A stretch of 64,000 nt of DNA from Xanthostigma xanthostigma (lineage: Eukaryota > Arthropoda > Insecta > Raphidioptera > Raphidiidae): assembly GCA_963575645.1 (NCBI GenBank), contig OY754469.1:48566753-48630752 (forward strand), given 5' to 3'. The notes below the pieces were generated by a model that saw only the letters and a list, made by a program, of their open reading frames with translations, did not search any database and had not been told where the DNA came from. Position 1 is the stretch's first letter. Every line of letters starts with the position of its first letter. Positions 42,622-53,916 of this stretch are shown in pieces. The position numbers and the translations under genes are program-made.

Positions 42622-44171
42622 CATACAGATTGTATCAAATCAAAACAGTCCATAGAACATTCTGTGTGTAAGACAGAGACGATATTATAGATAGATAGAT
42701 AGAGATCTTTATTTTGTTGGTACAATTAATGTACATAAATAGCGTCAACACAAAAACAATTAATTATAAAAACTCGTTCAATCTGTAGTGAGCCTTACTT
42801 AATAAATATTTTTTTAAATTCTTCCTAAACTTTTGTTTAGAATTTGTTAGAGTTATTTCAGTAGGTATCTTATTGTGTATTCGTATCATAGCGTTGCGGA
42901 CACCTTTATGAGCCACTGCTAATGTACAATTAGTAGTTTTTAAATTATTCTTATTTCTTGTGGTATATTCATGTTTATTATGATTTTCATTAAACAAAGA
43001 TGGATAGTTTTGTACAAAATTTGCACAATTTAGAATATAAAGATCTACTAGTGTTAGTATGTTATACTGAATAAATAAATTTTTACAATGTTCTCTAGGT
43101 GCCACACCCGCTATGATACGAATACACTTTTTTTGGATTAAAAAAACTTTTTCTGCCCATACCGAATTGCCCCAAAAGATTATTCCATACTGGATAATAG
43201 ATTGGAAATATGCATGATAGACATTAAGCAGAATGTCGGTACTAGTATATTTTTTTAAATAAGTAAGAACGAATTTAGCTTTATTTAACTTAGGCAAAAT
43301 GTAGTCAATATGTTGTTTCCAGTCGAGATTATTGTCTATGTATAGACCGAGAAATTTAACTGAATCTTTAATATATGAGAATATGTCTAAGTTTAGTAAT
43401 TGTGGGATGTTAAAGTAATTTCCAAGCTTAATTATTTCTGTTTTAGTGTCGTTTACTTTAAGGCTGTTATTTGCAAACCATTTGCTTAAATCTATCATGC
43501 ATTTTTCCAATCTATTTTTTAAAAGCGCCTGATCTCTTCCCTCACATATGACAGCAGTGTCATCAGCAAACAAGAAGATTTTATTGTTAGTAGCCAACGG
43601 AAGATCGTTTATAAATAATATGAAGAGCAGAGGTCCTAAGATACTACCTTGAGGTACCCCTCTCGTAATTAGTTGCCAGTCTGACATACTTTCATTAATA
43701 CCGGAGCTAGTATTTATTTTAACTTTTACGCTTTGTTTTCTGTCTATAAAGCACTACAGCAGTAAGTAAGATTGAGATAAATAATCGCTAATAGTTACTA
43801 TGGTTATTCAATCTGATAGTGTCGTCTTTGTTTTCTACAGTAAAAATCACAATTTTATCAAATGTCAGTATTCACTAGTGAAATTATTGATAAAATGGCT
43901 ATTTATACTGTTCGGGAAAAAAATCCAAATAATTAAATGGTTTTATGGTGGTAATTCAACCGCCAACATAATAAATTTATTTGTAGTTGTTTTAATTGAT
44001 AAATTGGTAAAAGGATTTACAGTGTACGTAATTATTTATTTACGTAACTACAGTAACTATATTAGCGATCATTTATCTCATTCTTACTTACTGCTTTAGA
44101 TCTTTATATATCGTCTCTGTCTTACACACAGAATGTCCTATGAACCGTTTTGATTTGATACAATCTGTATA
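42622..44171. mobile_element. TIR element T1, copy 1, with nested LINE
   Basis: Ends tacagattgtatcaaatcaa, aacagtccatagaacattct, gtgtgtaagacagagacgat and the inverse at 44,108-44,168. A second copy spans 45,179-48,417. The interior after the LINE (tattgataaaatggctattt, acagtgtacgtaattat) matches 48,050-48,230 inverted. The LINE fragment at 42,684-43,755 was inserted near the left TIR. Confidence 0.75.
42684..43755 (-). pseudogene. 5'-truncated CR1/Jockey-type LINE with RT catalytic core
   Basis: The minus-strand coding runs from about 43,752 to a stop at 42,764 without interruption, over about 330 codons. It starts inside the RT domain (FIDRKQSVKVKINTSSG). It contains the B motif GVPQGSILGPLLFILFINDL and the catalytic C motif FADDTAVIC, followed by LSKWFANNSLKVNDTKTEII and SIIQYGIIFWGNS of the thumb and C-terminal region. 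The endonuclease and 5' RT motifs are absent, so it cannot act alone. The 3' tail is (TCTA)n, seen as tagatagatagatagaga at 42,688. The reading frame is intact, which suggests a recent insertion. It lies inside TIR element T1 copy 1. Confidence 0.92.
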
Positions 44172-44596
44172 TAGAGTGTACATTATAAAAGTATAGTCGC
44201 TTATTATTAATAATAATCGCAGGATTGTGGACAAAAAGTTATTTGTTTAGTGTACGACGTTTCGTCTATAGATTTAGACTTTTTCAAGTACAAATGTGAA
44301 AATTTAAATTTACATTCAATAAAGGCTGCATCTATTCGTACAGTTACCGTACGAATAATATATACTTATTCGTACAGCTATTAAAAATTATTATTCGTAC
44401 GGGTACTGTAAAAATTTTATTTCAAGAAAAAAAATTGTACAAACGCCTGAAATTAACTAAATTCACATACAAACGTCAAAATAACTAACATTTAGGCACC
44501 ATATTGTATTGCACTAAACAGTAACACCACACTTATAATGTTTTATTACACTGTGACGTAGAAATACAATTATTTTTACGACGTTTGATTTTAGTT

Positions 44597-45045
44597 TGAT
44601 TTTAGTTTTTGTTTTTTATTTTTTTTTCACTTTGAGACTGATTTTCTAAAAAATATTTATTTAATTGACTGTCAATTAAATATACATTTTTTAGAAAACG
44701 CAGTTCTATTTAAACAATTAACTATCTAATTCGCATACCCCGTTATCGTTCACCACGGAATTGTTTTTTTTTTAACTCAACATTTGCCCCTTCCCGTTTC
44801 ACTGCGAGACAATTCGCATACCCCTTTATCGTTCACCCCGGAATTACAATTCGCATACCCGTTTATCGTTCACCCCGGAATTGTTTTTTTAAAAACTCCA
44901 CATTTGCCCCTTCCCGTTTCACTGCGAGACAATTCGCATACCCCTTTATCAAAAAAAGCGGTGGTTTTCAATCTTCATGAAAACGTGAGTTTTAAGTTGT
45001 AGTCTCAAAGTGAAAAAAAAATAAAAAGTAAAAACAAAACTCATT
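44597..45045. mobile_element. TIR element carrying the 120-bp tandem repeat
   Basis: ttttttttcactttgagact (44,618-44,638) is inverted at 45,001-45,025 (agtctcaaagtgaaaaaaaa), giving TIRs of about 40 bp. Inside are a perfect AT hairpin (44,647-44,699) and two units of the repeat seen at 1-234. The ORF at 44,784-45,002 is tandem-repeat sequence. Confidence 0.75.
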
Positions 45046-45049
45046 CCGG

Positions 45050-45120
45050 TACCGGGATCGAACCCGGGCCTCTTGGGTAAGAGCAAGGCACGCTACTTAC
45101 TAGACCATAACTGATTATGT
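45050..45120 (-). tRNA. tRNA-like sequence, minus strand (probably pseudo)
   Basis: Box A-like tatggtctagtaagtagcg and a perfect T arm (ccgggttcgatcccgg). The anticodon stem (cttg/caag) is short with loop ctcttac. The acceptor ends do not pair, so it is more likely tRNA-derived repeat than a working tRNA. Confidence 0.45.
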
Positions 45121-45178
45121 CAAGATAGCTTTGTAATTATAAATTATTCATACAATAGCTGTACGAATACGGAATAAG

Positions 45179-48100
45179 TATACAGATTGTATCAAATCAA
45201 AACGGTCCATAGGACATTCTGTGTGTAAGACAGAGACGATATATAAAGATCTAAAGCAGTAAGTAAGAATGAGATAAATGATCGCTAATATAGTTACTGT
45301 GGTTACATAAATAAATAATAGGTCATATGCATGAGACTCCAAATTTTGAAATATATTTTAGTTGCTGATCATATCGTAATGGTTATTTTATTAATCTACT
45401 CGCTGAAAAAAATACAAATAATAAAATAGAAACGTAGAAAATACGCGCTATTTTCGAATTTTCAAAACGCAGCGTGACGTCAGAGTATATATCAATAACA
45501 GTTTCCATGGCGACTGGGTCGTCTCACAGTAAGATTACGTCAGTATTTAGAGAAAACAACAAATAAACTTCATTTAGAACTATTCATTATTAACGTCCAA
45601 TATTATTCAATTATAAGATTTATTACGGGTATGTGGACAAATTTAACACGTTAAATGATTGTAAATTTGCAACGTTTCGTATTTTTATTAATACATCATC
45701 AGGCAACTGAAACAATTACAATGAAACATAGTATATTATTATGAATAATTATAAAATTAAAATCTGTAACAAACCTTTACAGTTTTAACGATATGTCAAA
45801 ACAATATACTAATCCCCACATGTTGATTGAAACTTATTTCTTGAAAGAAAATTATCACATCAGTTTACTGACAAATTAAAAATTTTGAATTATAAATCAT
45901 AAAATTCCAATATCCCTTTTTTTTCTTATATATATATTAACACTACTGCAGTAGTCATGGCACCAAAACAGCTGATAAGTGCTGGAACTAGATCAAAACG
46001 CATCAGCGTCTGTCAGTAAACATGTCACTGCAGCTAGCGGTGAATTTAATTATTAACAGTAAAGGGTATAGCCGGATAGATATGGCGAGTTGGCCCCCAA
46101 ATGGCAACCTATATCGAAACTTATGTTTTAATATCTACTTGATGTACGAACTCTTTTTATATATGTGTTACCCCCGCACTCCCCTTTGACCTTGAGTTAT
46201 AGACCAAAAACCAGCCTACCTACGACTATCGTTCAAAGAGACATATATCGAAAACTAATTGAGCTAAAGAGGTAAAACCAACGCGAGCATTTAGGTAACC
46301 TTTAAGAGCACATTTTATATTTTTTTTGGATTTTTGCGAATAATTACACACAATATTAAAAAATAAATAAAAATATAATTTTCAATTTTTCAGTGTTCTC
46401 TGTGACTTACAATCACTGAAATAATATATATTGTGGCACTTGATATGCACTACTACACATACAAATTGCGTTAGAAAAAAGTTGGTGCAACACTTCGAAA
46501 AAAAATTTTTTTGACGCGCATCACATCATATAAGGATACAAACTTGACATAGTACACACATATATAAATATTTTATTAATTAAAATTATTGTTAGAATGG
46601 ATTGAATGAAAATATAAACAATTTTCAGGAAAATATGGATTTCATACGGCGCGGTGCCGGGAATTATACGAGCGACAGCGAGTTCGTACTTGTTATTGCA
46701 CTGCTTGTTATTTACATAAAGTCTTAACTCTTAAGTACGTTAAGTTCGAACTCGATGTCGCTCGTATAATTCCCGGCACCGCGCCGTATGAAATCAATAT
46801 TTTCCTGAAAATTGTTTATATTTTCATTCAATCCATTCTAACAATAATTTTAATTAATAAAATATTTATATATGTGTGTACTATGTCAAGTTTGTATCCT
46901 TATATGATGTGATGCGCGTCAAAAAAATTTTTTTTCGAAGTGTTGCACCAACTTTTTTCTAACGCAATTTGTATGTGTAGTAGTGCATATCAAGTGCCAC
47001 AATATATATTATTTCAGTGATTGTAAGTCACAGAGAACACTGAAAAATTGAAAATTATATTTTTATTTATTTTTTAATATTGTGTGTAATTATTCGCAAA
47101 AATCCAAAAAAAATATAAAATGTGCTCTTAAAGGTTACCTAAATGCTCGCGTTGGTTTTACCTCTTTAGCTCAATTAGTTTTCGAGATATGTCTCTTTGA
47201 ACGATAGTCGTAGGTAGGCTGGTTTTTGGTCTATAACTCAAGGTCAAAGGGGAGTGCGGGGGTAACACATATATAAAAAGAGTTCGTACATCAAGTAGAT
47301 ATTAAAACATAAGTTTCGATATAGGTTGCCATTTGGGGGCCAACTCGCCATATCTATCCGGCTATACCCTTTACTGTTAATAATTAAATTCACCGCTAGC
47401 TGCAGTGTACATGTTTACTGACAGACGCTGATGCGTTTTGATCTAGTTCCAGCACTTATCAGCTGTTTTGGTGCCATGACTACTGCAGTAGTGTTAATAT
47501 ATATATAAAAAAAAAAGGGATATTGGAATTTTATGATTTATAATTCAAAATTTTTAATTTGTCAGTAAACTGATGTGATAATTTTCTTTCAAGAAATAAG
47601 TTTCAATCAACATGTGGGGATTAGTATATTGTTTTGACATATCGTTAAAGCTGTAAAGGTTTGTTACAGATTTTAATTTTATAATTATTCATAATAATAT
47701 ACTATGTTTCATTGTAATTGTTTCAGTTGCCTGATGATGTATTAATAAAAATACGAAACGTTGCAAATTTACAATCATTTAACGTGTTAAATTTGTCCAC
47801 ATACCCGTAATAAATCTTATAATTCATTTAGAACATTGACAATTTGACATCAAAGTTGACATGCATCATATATCGTGACGTCACATAAGCCCGCCAACAT
47901 GGCCGATTGTTTAAACTGTCTATTTTTGAATGTGAAATTTAATATTTTTTTTCTTATGATAATATTACATTTTTAAATGATTATCAATTTTTTTCGTATT
48001 ATGGTTGACTAAATAATTTTTTAAAAATATAAAAAAAATACATGCATATGACCTATTACGTACACTGTAAATATTTTTACCAATTTATCAATTAAAACAA

Positions 48101-48417
48101 CTACAAATACATTTATTATGTTGGCGGTTGAATTACCACCATAAAACCATTTAATTATTTGGATTTTTTCCCGAACAGTATAAATAGCCATTTTATCAAT
48201 AATTTCACTAGTGAATACTGACATTTGATAAAATTGTGATTTTTACTGCAGAAAACAAAGACGATACTATCAGGTTGTATAACCACAGTAACTATTAACG
48301 ATCATTTATCTCATTCTTACTTACTGCTTTAGTGCTTTATATAATATCGTCTCTGTCTTACACACAGAATGTTCTATGGACTGTTTTGATTTGATACAAT
48401 CTGTATATTATTCATAC
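45179..48417. mobile_element. TIR element T1, copy 2, split by a giant palindrome
   Basis: The ends tatacagattgtatcaaatc, gtgtgtaagacagagacgat, gcagtaagtaagaatgagat and the inverse at 48,290-48,417 match copy 1 at 42,622-44,171. Removing the insertion at 45,581-47,822 leaves an element of about 1 kb. The ORF at 48,021-48,224 corresponds to sequence also present in copy 1 (IQIIKWFYGGNSTANIIN in both), so it is shared repeat sequence. Confidence 0.8.
45581..47822. mobile_element. 2.24-kb near-perfect palindromic (foldback) element
   Basis: Arms 45,609-46,686 and 46,747-47,822 are inverted repeats of about 1.08 kb with only scattered differences and a 60-nt centre. A 12-bp direct repeat TTCATTTAGAAC lies at 45,569-45,580 and 47,823-47,834, the expected form of a target duplication. 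Each arm has a hammerhead-like module near its outer end (45,667-45,706 minus; 47,727-47,766 plus): TTGC, CTGATGA, GTATT-loop-AATAC, GAAAC, GTT, GCAA. No coding sequence of note. Confidence 0.92.
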
Positions 48418-48699
48418 GGTAACCGTACGAATAGTCACTTCGTTCAATAAATTACTTTTTGTCCACAATCCTGCAATTTTTATTAATAATTATCTCGATG
48501 GACACGATATCTAATATGTAGTATAGACGCTATTTACCGCAACCAGTGTTGCCAGATCTCTCGTTTTAGCGATAGAACTACCTTTTTTTAATACGTCTCC
48601 ACATCTTCCGTTTTTTTCTTAATTTAACGTTTTTTTTTAATTTTTCGAATCATCAAAAAAATGTGTGGATTTATTTTTTTCATTTCTCATTTTAATTAC

Positions 48700-48702
<3 letters not shown>

Positions 48703-48733
<31 letters not shown>

Positions 48734-49083
48734 CGTTTAACATCCGTTTGTCGACTTTATATCATAACAGACGCCATTCGCACCATTACTATTTTCCATC
48801 TATCACACTTCCCGTTATATTTCTACATTTTTTCAACTTCGACTAATTAATAGCAATCGGCGAATGAAGAAATTGTAGGACATTAGGATAAAGAAGGCAA
48901 TTTTGAGCATAGGAGTTGGACAGGTAGTCCCGGCCATTGCCTTTAATAAGGAACCATCTCGATATTTATCTGGAATTATTGAGGGAAACCATGGAAAACC
49001 TCAACAAGATGGCCCGGTACAGGAATTACCGTTTCTCGGCGAGAGGCAGCAGGAAAAAGTCGCAGCCACATCTGCCCCCGCCT
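48703..49083 (-). mobile_element. tRNA-derived SINE family S1, copy 3 (head truncated)
   Basis: Body and an (AAT)n tail (about ten AAT units at 48,703-48,732) match the family, but the tRNA head is lost after catctgcccccgcctgc. ORFs 48,903-49,145 are SINE-derived. Confidence 0.85.
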
Positions 49084-49860
49084 GCAAAAAATGTAGTTTT
49101 GGAAGTAATGCTTTCATGGCTCGTGTGACTATTGGTCGCACATAAAATCTTGAAATATAATCTATACACATTATTAATAGCTAAAGGACTATTGTTTTTT
49201 TTTATGAAAGATTGCTTTTGAGTGATAGAAAAGTGACTGCAAACGATTTCTGTACAAGCGCAAATATTTATAGAAATTCATTAGAAGAGAAAACTTATTA
49301 TACTCAAATCGTTTTTTCTTTTTAATTCTTCAGACTGGTATCAGATTTTCTCTTTTATATTATTAAACAGAAACAAAACAAAGTCACAAATTTATTTTCC
49401 TTATTTGAACAAAAAAAAATTAATAAGAGAGTTGTTTACATCATTATTTTTAATAAGATATATCATTATAAGTTTTACAGTAAAACTTCGAATAACTGCG
49501 TCTGTGTAGGCCCCGGGCTGGTGCTGAATGTTGAGCTATGCGGTATATTGCGTTTCAAATATGTCTTAGAAAAGTGCCTTTAAGAAGTAAGCATCCGGAC
49601 TAATGATGTTTTATATAAAATATTATATTTCATATCCCTGGATGTGTAACTCAATCAACTAAAATTATTATTTAATCATTGATCCTTGTAAATGAATTGC
49701 CTATGTGCAGGGAGGCGGAGTTACAAATTTATCGATGCAAGCGTTTGTGGTGAGCACTAGGGGAACTTCAAACTCAAATTTTCCGTACCTATGTCAGTGA
49801 GCAATGTTTTATTAAAAATGAAAATAGTTACAGTTATATGAAGTTTTTTAATTACAAAGA
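49084..49860. other. No recognised gene; precedes a THAP remnant
   Basis: AT-rich sequence. No repeat family recognised. Confidence 0.4.
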
Positions 49861-49864
49861 AAAC

Positions 49865-49960
49865 ATGGGCAAAACTAAGCGATCTGGAAATGCTTGTTGT
49901 GTTCCGAGCTGTTGCGCTGATGGCGATTTAAGTAAAATAAAGACCATTGGCGCCATAATT
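49865..49960 (+). pseudogene. THAP domain start, broken
   Basis: From ATG at 49,865 the frame reads MGKTKRSGNACCVPSCCADG and continues DLSKIKTIGAII before a stop. CCVPSC is the first zinc-binding pair of the C2CH THAP finger, a DNA-binding domain of animal transcription factors and P-element-type transposases. The following FHRFP, W and C-x2-H parts are missing, so this is a remnant or a first exon whose splice site I cannot identify. It resembles the more complete exon at 58,076. Confidence 0.5.
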
Positions 49961-49964
49961 TGAC

Positions 49965-51090
49965 GTTCCGCTGTCAGCGTAAAAAAAATAATTATTTATA
50001 TATCGTACGTCATAATTGATAAATAAATAATTCTCACATACCTTTTATGTTATGCTATTTATATAATGGTTTACAATCTGAATTTTATGGTATATAAAAA
50101 AGTTTTCCTTATTACATTTTTTGACACATCATGGCCAACTAAAATTTTTGACTTATCAGCATAGAAACATGTGATTTCCATAAAAAGTGAGTTCAATACT
50201 TCTCTATTACCCACTAGCGGCGCTAGTAGACTTCGTGCACACAGCCTATACCTATACCTAGTAAAATATAATCACAATTTTTTCAGCTTTTTATCTAATT
50301 ACAATTTTAGTTTATTTTTAGTTAAATAAAAACTTCAGCGAAAACAAGGCAATAAAATATTTTTATTGTTCATAAAATCGCCTTAGTACGTATAAATTAA
50401 GCGTAAATAGACCGCCATTCAATTTATTAATAACTTTAAAATACGAGTAGTAAACTGTAAATAAAATTACGTCAATAAAAGCTGGAAAACGTGTTTGAAG
50501 ATAATATATTATCAACGCTTTTTATTTACTATCAGGCCATTGTTCCATTATTCATCATTTCTCAAATAGTAAGTATTCGTTTAAGGATTTTTATATCACA
50601 ATAAACTCGATACTAAAATTCTTATCCATTATTTATTTTTAACTTTGATATCATTTTATATTAATGAAATAAGGGAGTTGCTCAACATCTATCTATCCGG
50701 ATTTTCTGCTTAATGAATTTTAATACATTCGAGCGTCACTTAAATTACACAATTTTCATGTTTTTTTTTAACAATTGTTGATAGAATATAGAATAGAATA
50801 CCTAGTTCTTTATTTGTAGAGCCAAGTTGTGATACAGTCGTCGAAACAATTAGAAAAAAAATTCCAGCCAATTGAGCGACGGGACCATTCCAACTTCAAA
50901 AATGTTAGCATTTGATTATAAGAAAATAAAATTTTTGATATCGTGTGATGTGACGCGGGTAATGGCTAGTATTCAATATGATATTTGCTATTCGTTACCA
51001 TTGTTACCTACATAATATGTCCCACGTCATGTAAAAATAAATCAAAGCATGCCGAACTAGTTTATTTCTGACAGATCCGTAAAACATAAG
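49965..51090. other. No recognised gene or element
   Basis: AT-rich, unique in this window. I see no supported feature. Confidence 0.4.
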
Positions 51091-51400
51091 ACCGGCTGAT
51101 TTTTTTTTTATTTTCAAAATATTTCCGAAACTATAAGGTTTAGAAAAAAAATTTCTAACGAAACTTTCTTGAAAAAATTAATAGAATATTAAGTCGTTTT
51201 GAAAAGTATATATACCATTATTATATAAAAAAAGACCGTTATAGCATATATCTCTTCTGCGCATGCGCCGATTTTCCCCAAAAACAATAGGGCTTTTCAT
51301 ATTTGCATACCAAACATCCTCCCAAAATTTGGTTTCAATCCGCTCGTCCGTTTGACCTGGATCGTGTTCACAGACTAACAGACGCACAGAGTTTTTCCAA
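51090..51400. mobile_element. Repeat matching both flanks of the 21.6-25.2 kb satellite
   Basis: 51,105-51,235 resembles 21,360-21,440 and 51,240-51,345 resembles 25,245-25,400 (gcatgcgccgattttcccca, cccaaaatttggtttcaatc). There is no satellite between them, so this looks like an array-free version of the element in which the satellite sits. The ORF at 51,178-51,387 is repeat. Confidence 0.6.
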
Positions 51401-51509
51401 AAATATGTTTTTTGGCACGCAGTTCCTACAAGATTAATTTTTTTTAAACCGATTGTCTTTGAGACATTTTATTTCTTGCGGTAAGGAATGAAAAAATATA
51501 ATAACAATA

Positions 51510-52004
51510 TTGACCGAACAGTGAAGCGTAGTGGTGAGAGCACTAGACTCGCATTCGAGAGGTACCGGGTTCGAATCCCGGCAGGGGCAGACGTGGCGGA
51601 AACTTTTTCCTGCTGCCTCTCGCCGAGAAACGGTAATTCCTGTACCGGGCCGTCTTGTTGAGGTTTTCCATGGTTTCCCTCAATAATTCCAGATAAATAT
51701 CGAGATGGTTCCTTATTCAAGGCCATGGCCGGACTACAACTCTTAGGCCTAGTTTATATGAGAGGCGTTCAACGCGCGTTGAGCGCTCTTCATGTGTGCT
51801 AGGCCTTATGCTCAAAATTGCTTTCCTTATCCTAATGTTCTAAAATTCCTTCATTCACCCATTGCTATTTATTAAGTGGAAGTTTAAAAATGTAGAAAAT
51901 AACGGGAAGTGTGTGCTAGATGGAAAATAGTAATGGTGCGAATGGCGTCTGATATGACATAGAATCGAGAAACGGACGTTAAACGCATTATTATTATTAT
52001 TATC
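51510..52004 (+). mobile_element. tRNA-derived SINE family S1, copy 4 (with MITE insertion)
   Basis: Plus-strand head gaagcgtagtggtgagagca with box B gggttcgaatcccgg (51,568-51,582), body, and tail ttattattattat at 51,988-52,004. A 60-bp MITE is inserted at 51,746-51,805. This is the best copy for defining the head. Confidence 0.9.
51746..51805. mobile_element. 60-bp Harbinger-type micro-MITE
   Basis: Only two facing TIRs of about 29 bp (GGCCTAG...GTTCAACGCG and inverse) with TTA on both sides (51,743-51,745; 51,806-51,808). The other SINE copies lack this segment, so the insertion is confirmed by comparison. The TTA duplication suits PIF/Harbinger. Confidence 0.88.
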
Positions 52005-52730
52005 GACAATAAGAACGAAATAAATATTTTTATAAAATAATATATCAATGAAACACTTTTTATTGTATATGGGACTTGGGACAGATCCTAACGAATCCGG
52101 ATTTTCGTTTTTTCCCCCGGAACCGATTTAGGACAGTTTTTTGAAAAAAATTTGTAGAAGTTAGAATAAATAAAAGTTTCTGCGCAGAATAAAGGGTTCG
52201 TTTTTGTGTTATATTTCAATTGTTATAGCACTCAATGTTACAGAATAATGTCAGATAGATGAAACCTAATATCATTTATCATGTATGTTTACAATGTTGT
52301 GTTTGTTTACTTGTAAATGTGTATATAAAATTAATTCAAAATATTTGTTTGGATTCAAAATCGAGTCATAATTCATTTATAAAAACAATTTATTTTCATA
52401 TTTTATTTTACTTTTTAAAATGACTCAGTGACAAATGTTTGAAAATTTAACAACGATAAATTACAACACCAACATGTTATTTCGTTTTTGAGAGGAATCT
52501 GCTATTTGATTCAATAGAAAATATAAATACTTAAAACTTAAAACTTAAAAATAACTTAATAATACTGTTTTCAAACTGATTGACTTTTATAAGTTAAGAC
52601 AAGAAAAAAAAATAATTGCGACTGCTGTCGTTCATATTATGTATTTCAGTTATTAATAATTTTAGATTTCAGATCGGTTTAAAGTAAAAAGAAAGTTTTT
52701 TATCAATAATTGTATTATTGTGTTCATTAA
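52005..52730. other. No recognised gene or element
   Basis: AT-rich unique sequence. Confidence 0.4.
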
Positions 52731-52734
52731 AAAT

Positions 52735-53015
52735 TTTAAATAAATAAAATTATCGACCAATTTTTTCAGACAGTATATTGACAAAAAATTATAAAATTAT
52801 AATTCAATAAATGACGTTTTAGTCCGGATTTGGACCTTCTTCAGAAATAATCTAAAAAATATAAAAATGAATTAGTATCTACTTATTTTCTAATGGATTT
52901 AAGATTGAATTATTGAATTATAATTTTTGTCAATATACAGTCTGAAAAAATTGATCGATAATTTTATTTATTTGAAGAGTTCTATTCAGACGTTAATCTA
53001 AGATTTGAATTACAA
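52735..53015. mobile_element. Family A palindromic element
   Basis: aaataaaattatcgaccaat near 52,742 is inverted at 52,955-52,975. Minus-strand module near 52,813-52,850: CTGAAGA, GGTCC-loop-GGACT, then AAAACG (one base off GAAAC). Confidence 0.7.
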
Positions 53016-53915
53016 ATTTTAATTTTTTTTTGTATTGTTTCAGAATAACAACTGTCCGAGTATGTATAAAGAGATGTATTATAAAGGTATGTAAAACTTA
53101 TTTTCCCTTTTTTTAAATTTTGTTATAATATTATTTTTTCATCATATATAGAATATCCCACAAATAACGTCAATGATTTTAAGATCATATTCATTGTGAA
53201 AAGCTTTAATAATTTATTAAAGTGAAATTGCTACCTCTTAACTATCAATCCAGTAGAAAAAGCATAACATTTTATCTAAGTGACAATTTTTTAAATAGTG
53301 GCAGCATTGACGTAATATTACGTAAGACACTAATCTAGCCTTTATTTTTCTATTAATTGTTCTAGCAAACAAGTGGAGTACGGATATATCAAAAGATACA
53401 TCTTCCTATTTCCAGTCTCTTCATTGAGTTCTGCTTTATTAGTGCTAAATTAGTGCTCTGTGTTTTGTAAGTGCTTTTAATTTTTTTTATATAAAATGAA
53501 TATAACGAAAATCAAATATTCATACAGAATTTTACAAAAATACAAACGATATTCAAAAATCAGTAGATGAGTAAATACAAGCATTTTTTTTTTATAAATT
53601 TTTAAATCAGTTTCAAAATATGTTTTTTTAATTTTTTAACTTAATTTTGGATTTTGAACCTATTCGCTTAATACTTTTTTGTGGTTATAAACTATTTTTA
53701 GTATAAGAAAGTATCGAACAATTAGTAACGGCCAAATTGATATAGCATCGACGTCGCTAAACAAATTTTTAGTTGCATTTTATTGAATAAATAATCGCAA
53801 AATATTAATTTAATACGGTAAAGTAGGATAACTTAATTTTCTTATAAAATAAAATTTGTTATATGAAGTAAATATATAATCTTAGTATTGATTAAAGAAA
53901 AAATTAAATAATTCA
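53016..53915. other. No recognised gene
   Basis: AT-rich. 'ttgtattgtttcagaataac' at 53,030-53,050 looks like a splice acceptor, but no coding exon follows it. Confidence 0.35.
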
Positions 53916-53916
53916 T

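Larger units (their letters stand above)
44200..48490. mobile_element. Outer element of a nested stack (inverted ends)
   Basis: cgcaggattgtggacaaaaa, gttattt at 44,217-44,245 is inverted at 48,455-48,485 (aaattactttttgtccacaa, tcctgcaattttt), and (c)gtacgaata words lie inside both ends. The stack inside includes a TIR element with tandem repeats, TIR element T1 copy 2 and the large palindrome. A degenerate hammerhead-like module lies at the left end (44,252-44,291, minus): stem I GUAC/GUAC, stem II GUCUA/UAGAC, core changed to TTGAAAA. Confidence 0.6.

Noticed and set aside
43800-44099. Protein-like similarity to 48,021-48,224
   Set aside because: This is DNA-level homology of two copies of TIR element T1; the peptide has no known domain.
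45050-45120. Functional tRNA gene on the minus strand
   Set aside because: The T arm is perfect, but acceptor ends do not pair and it lies inside nested mobile DNA.
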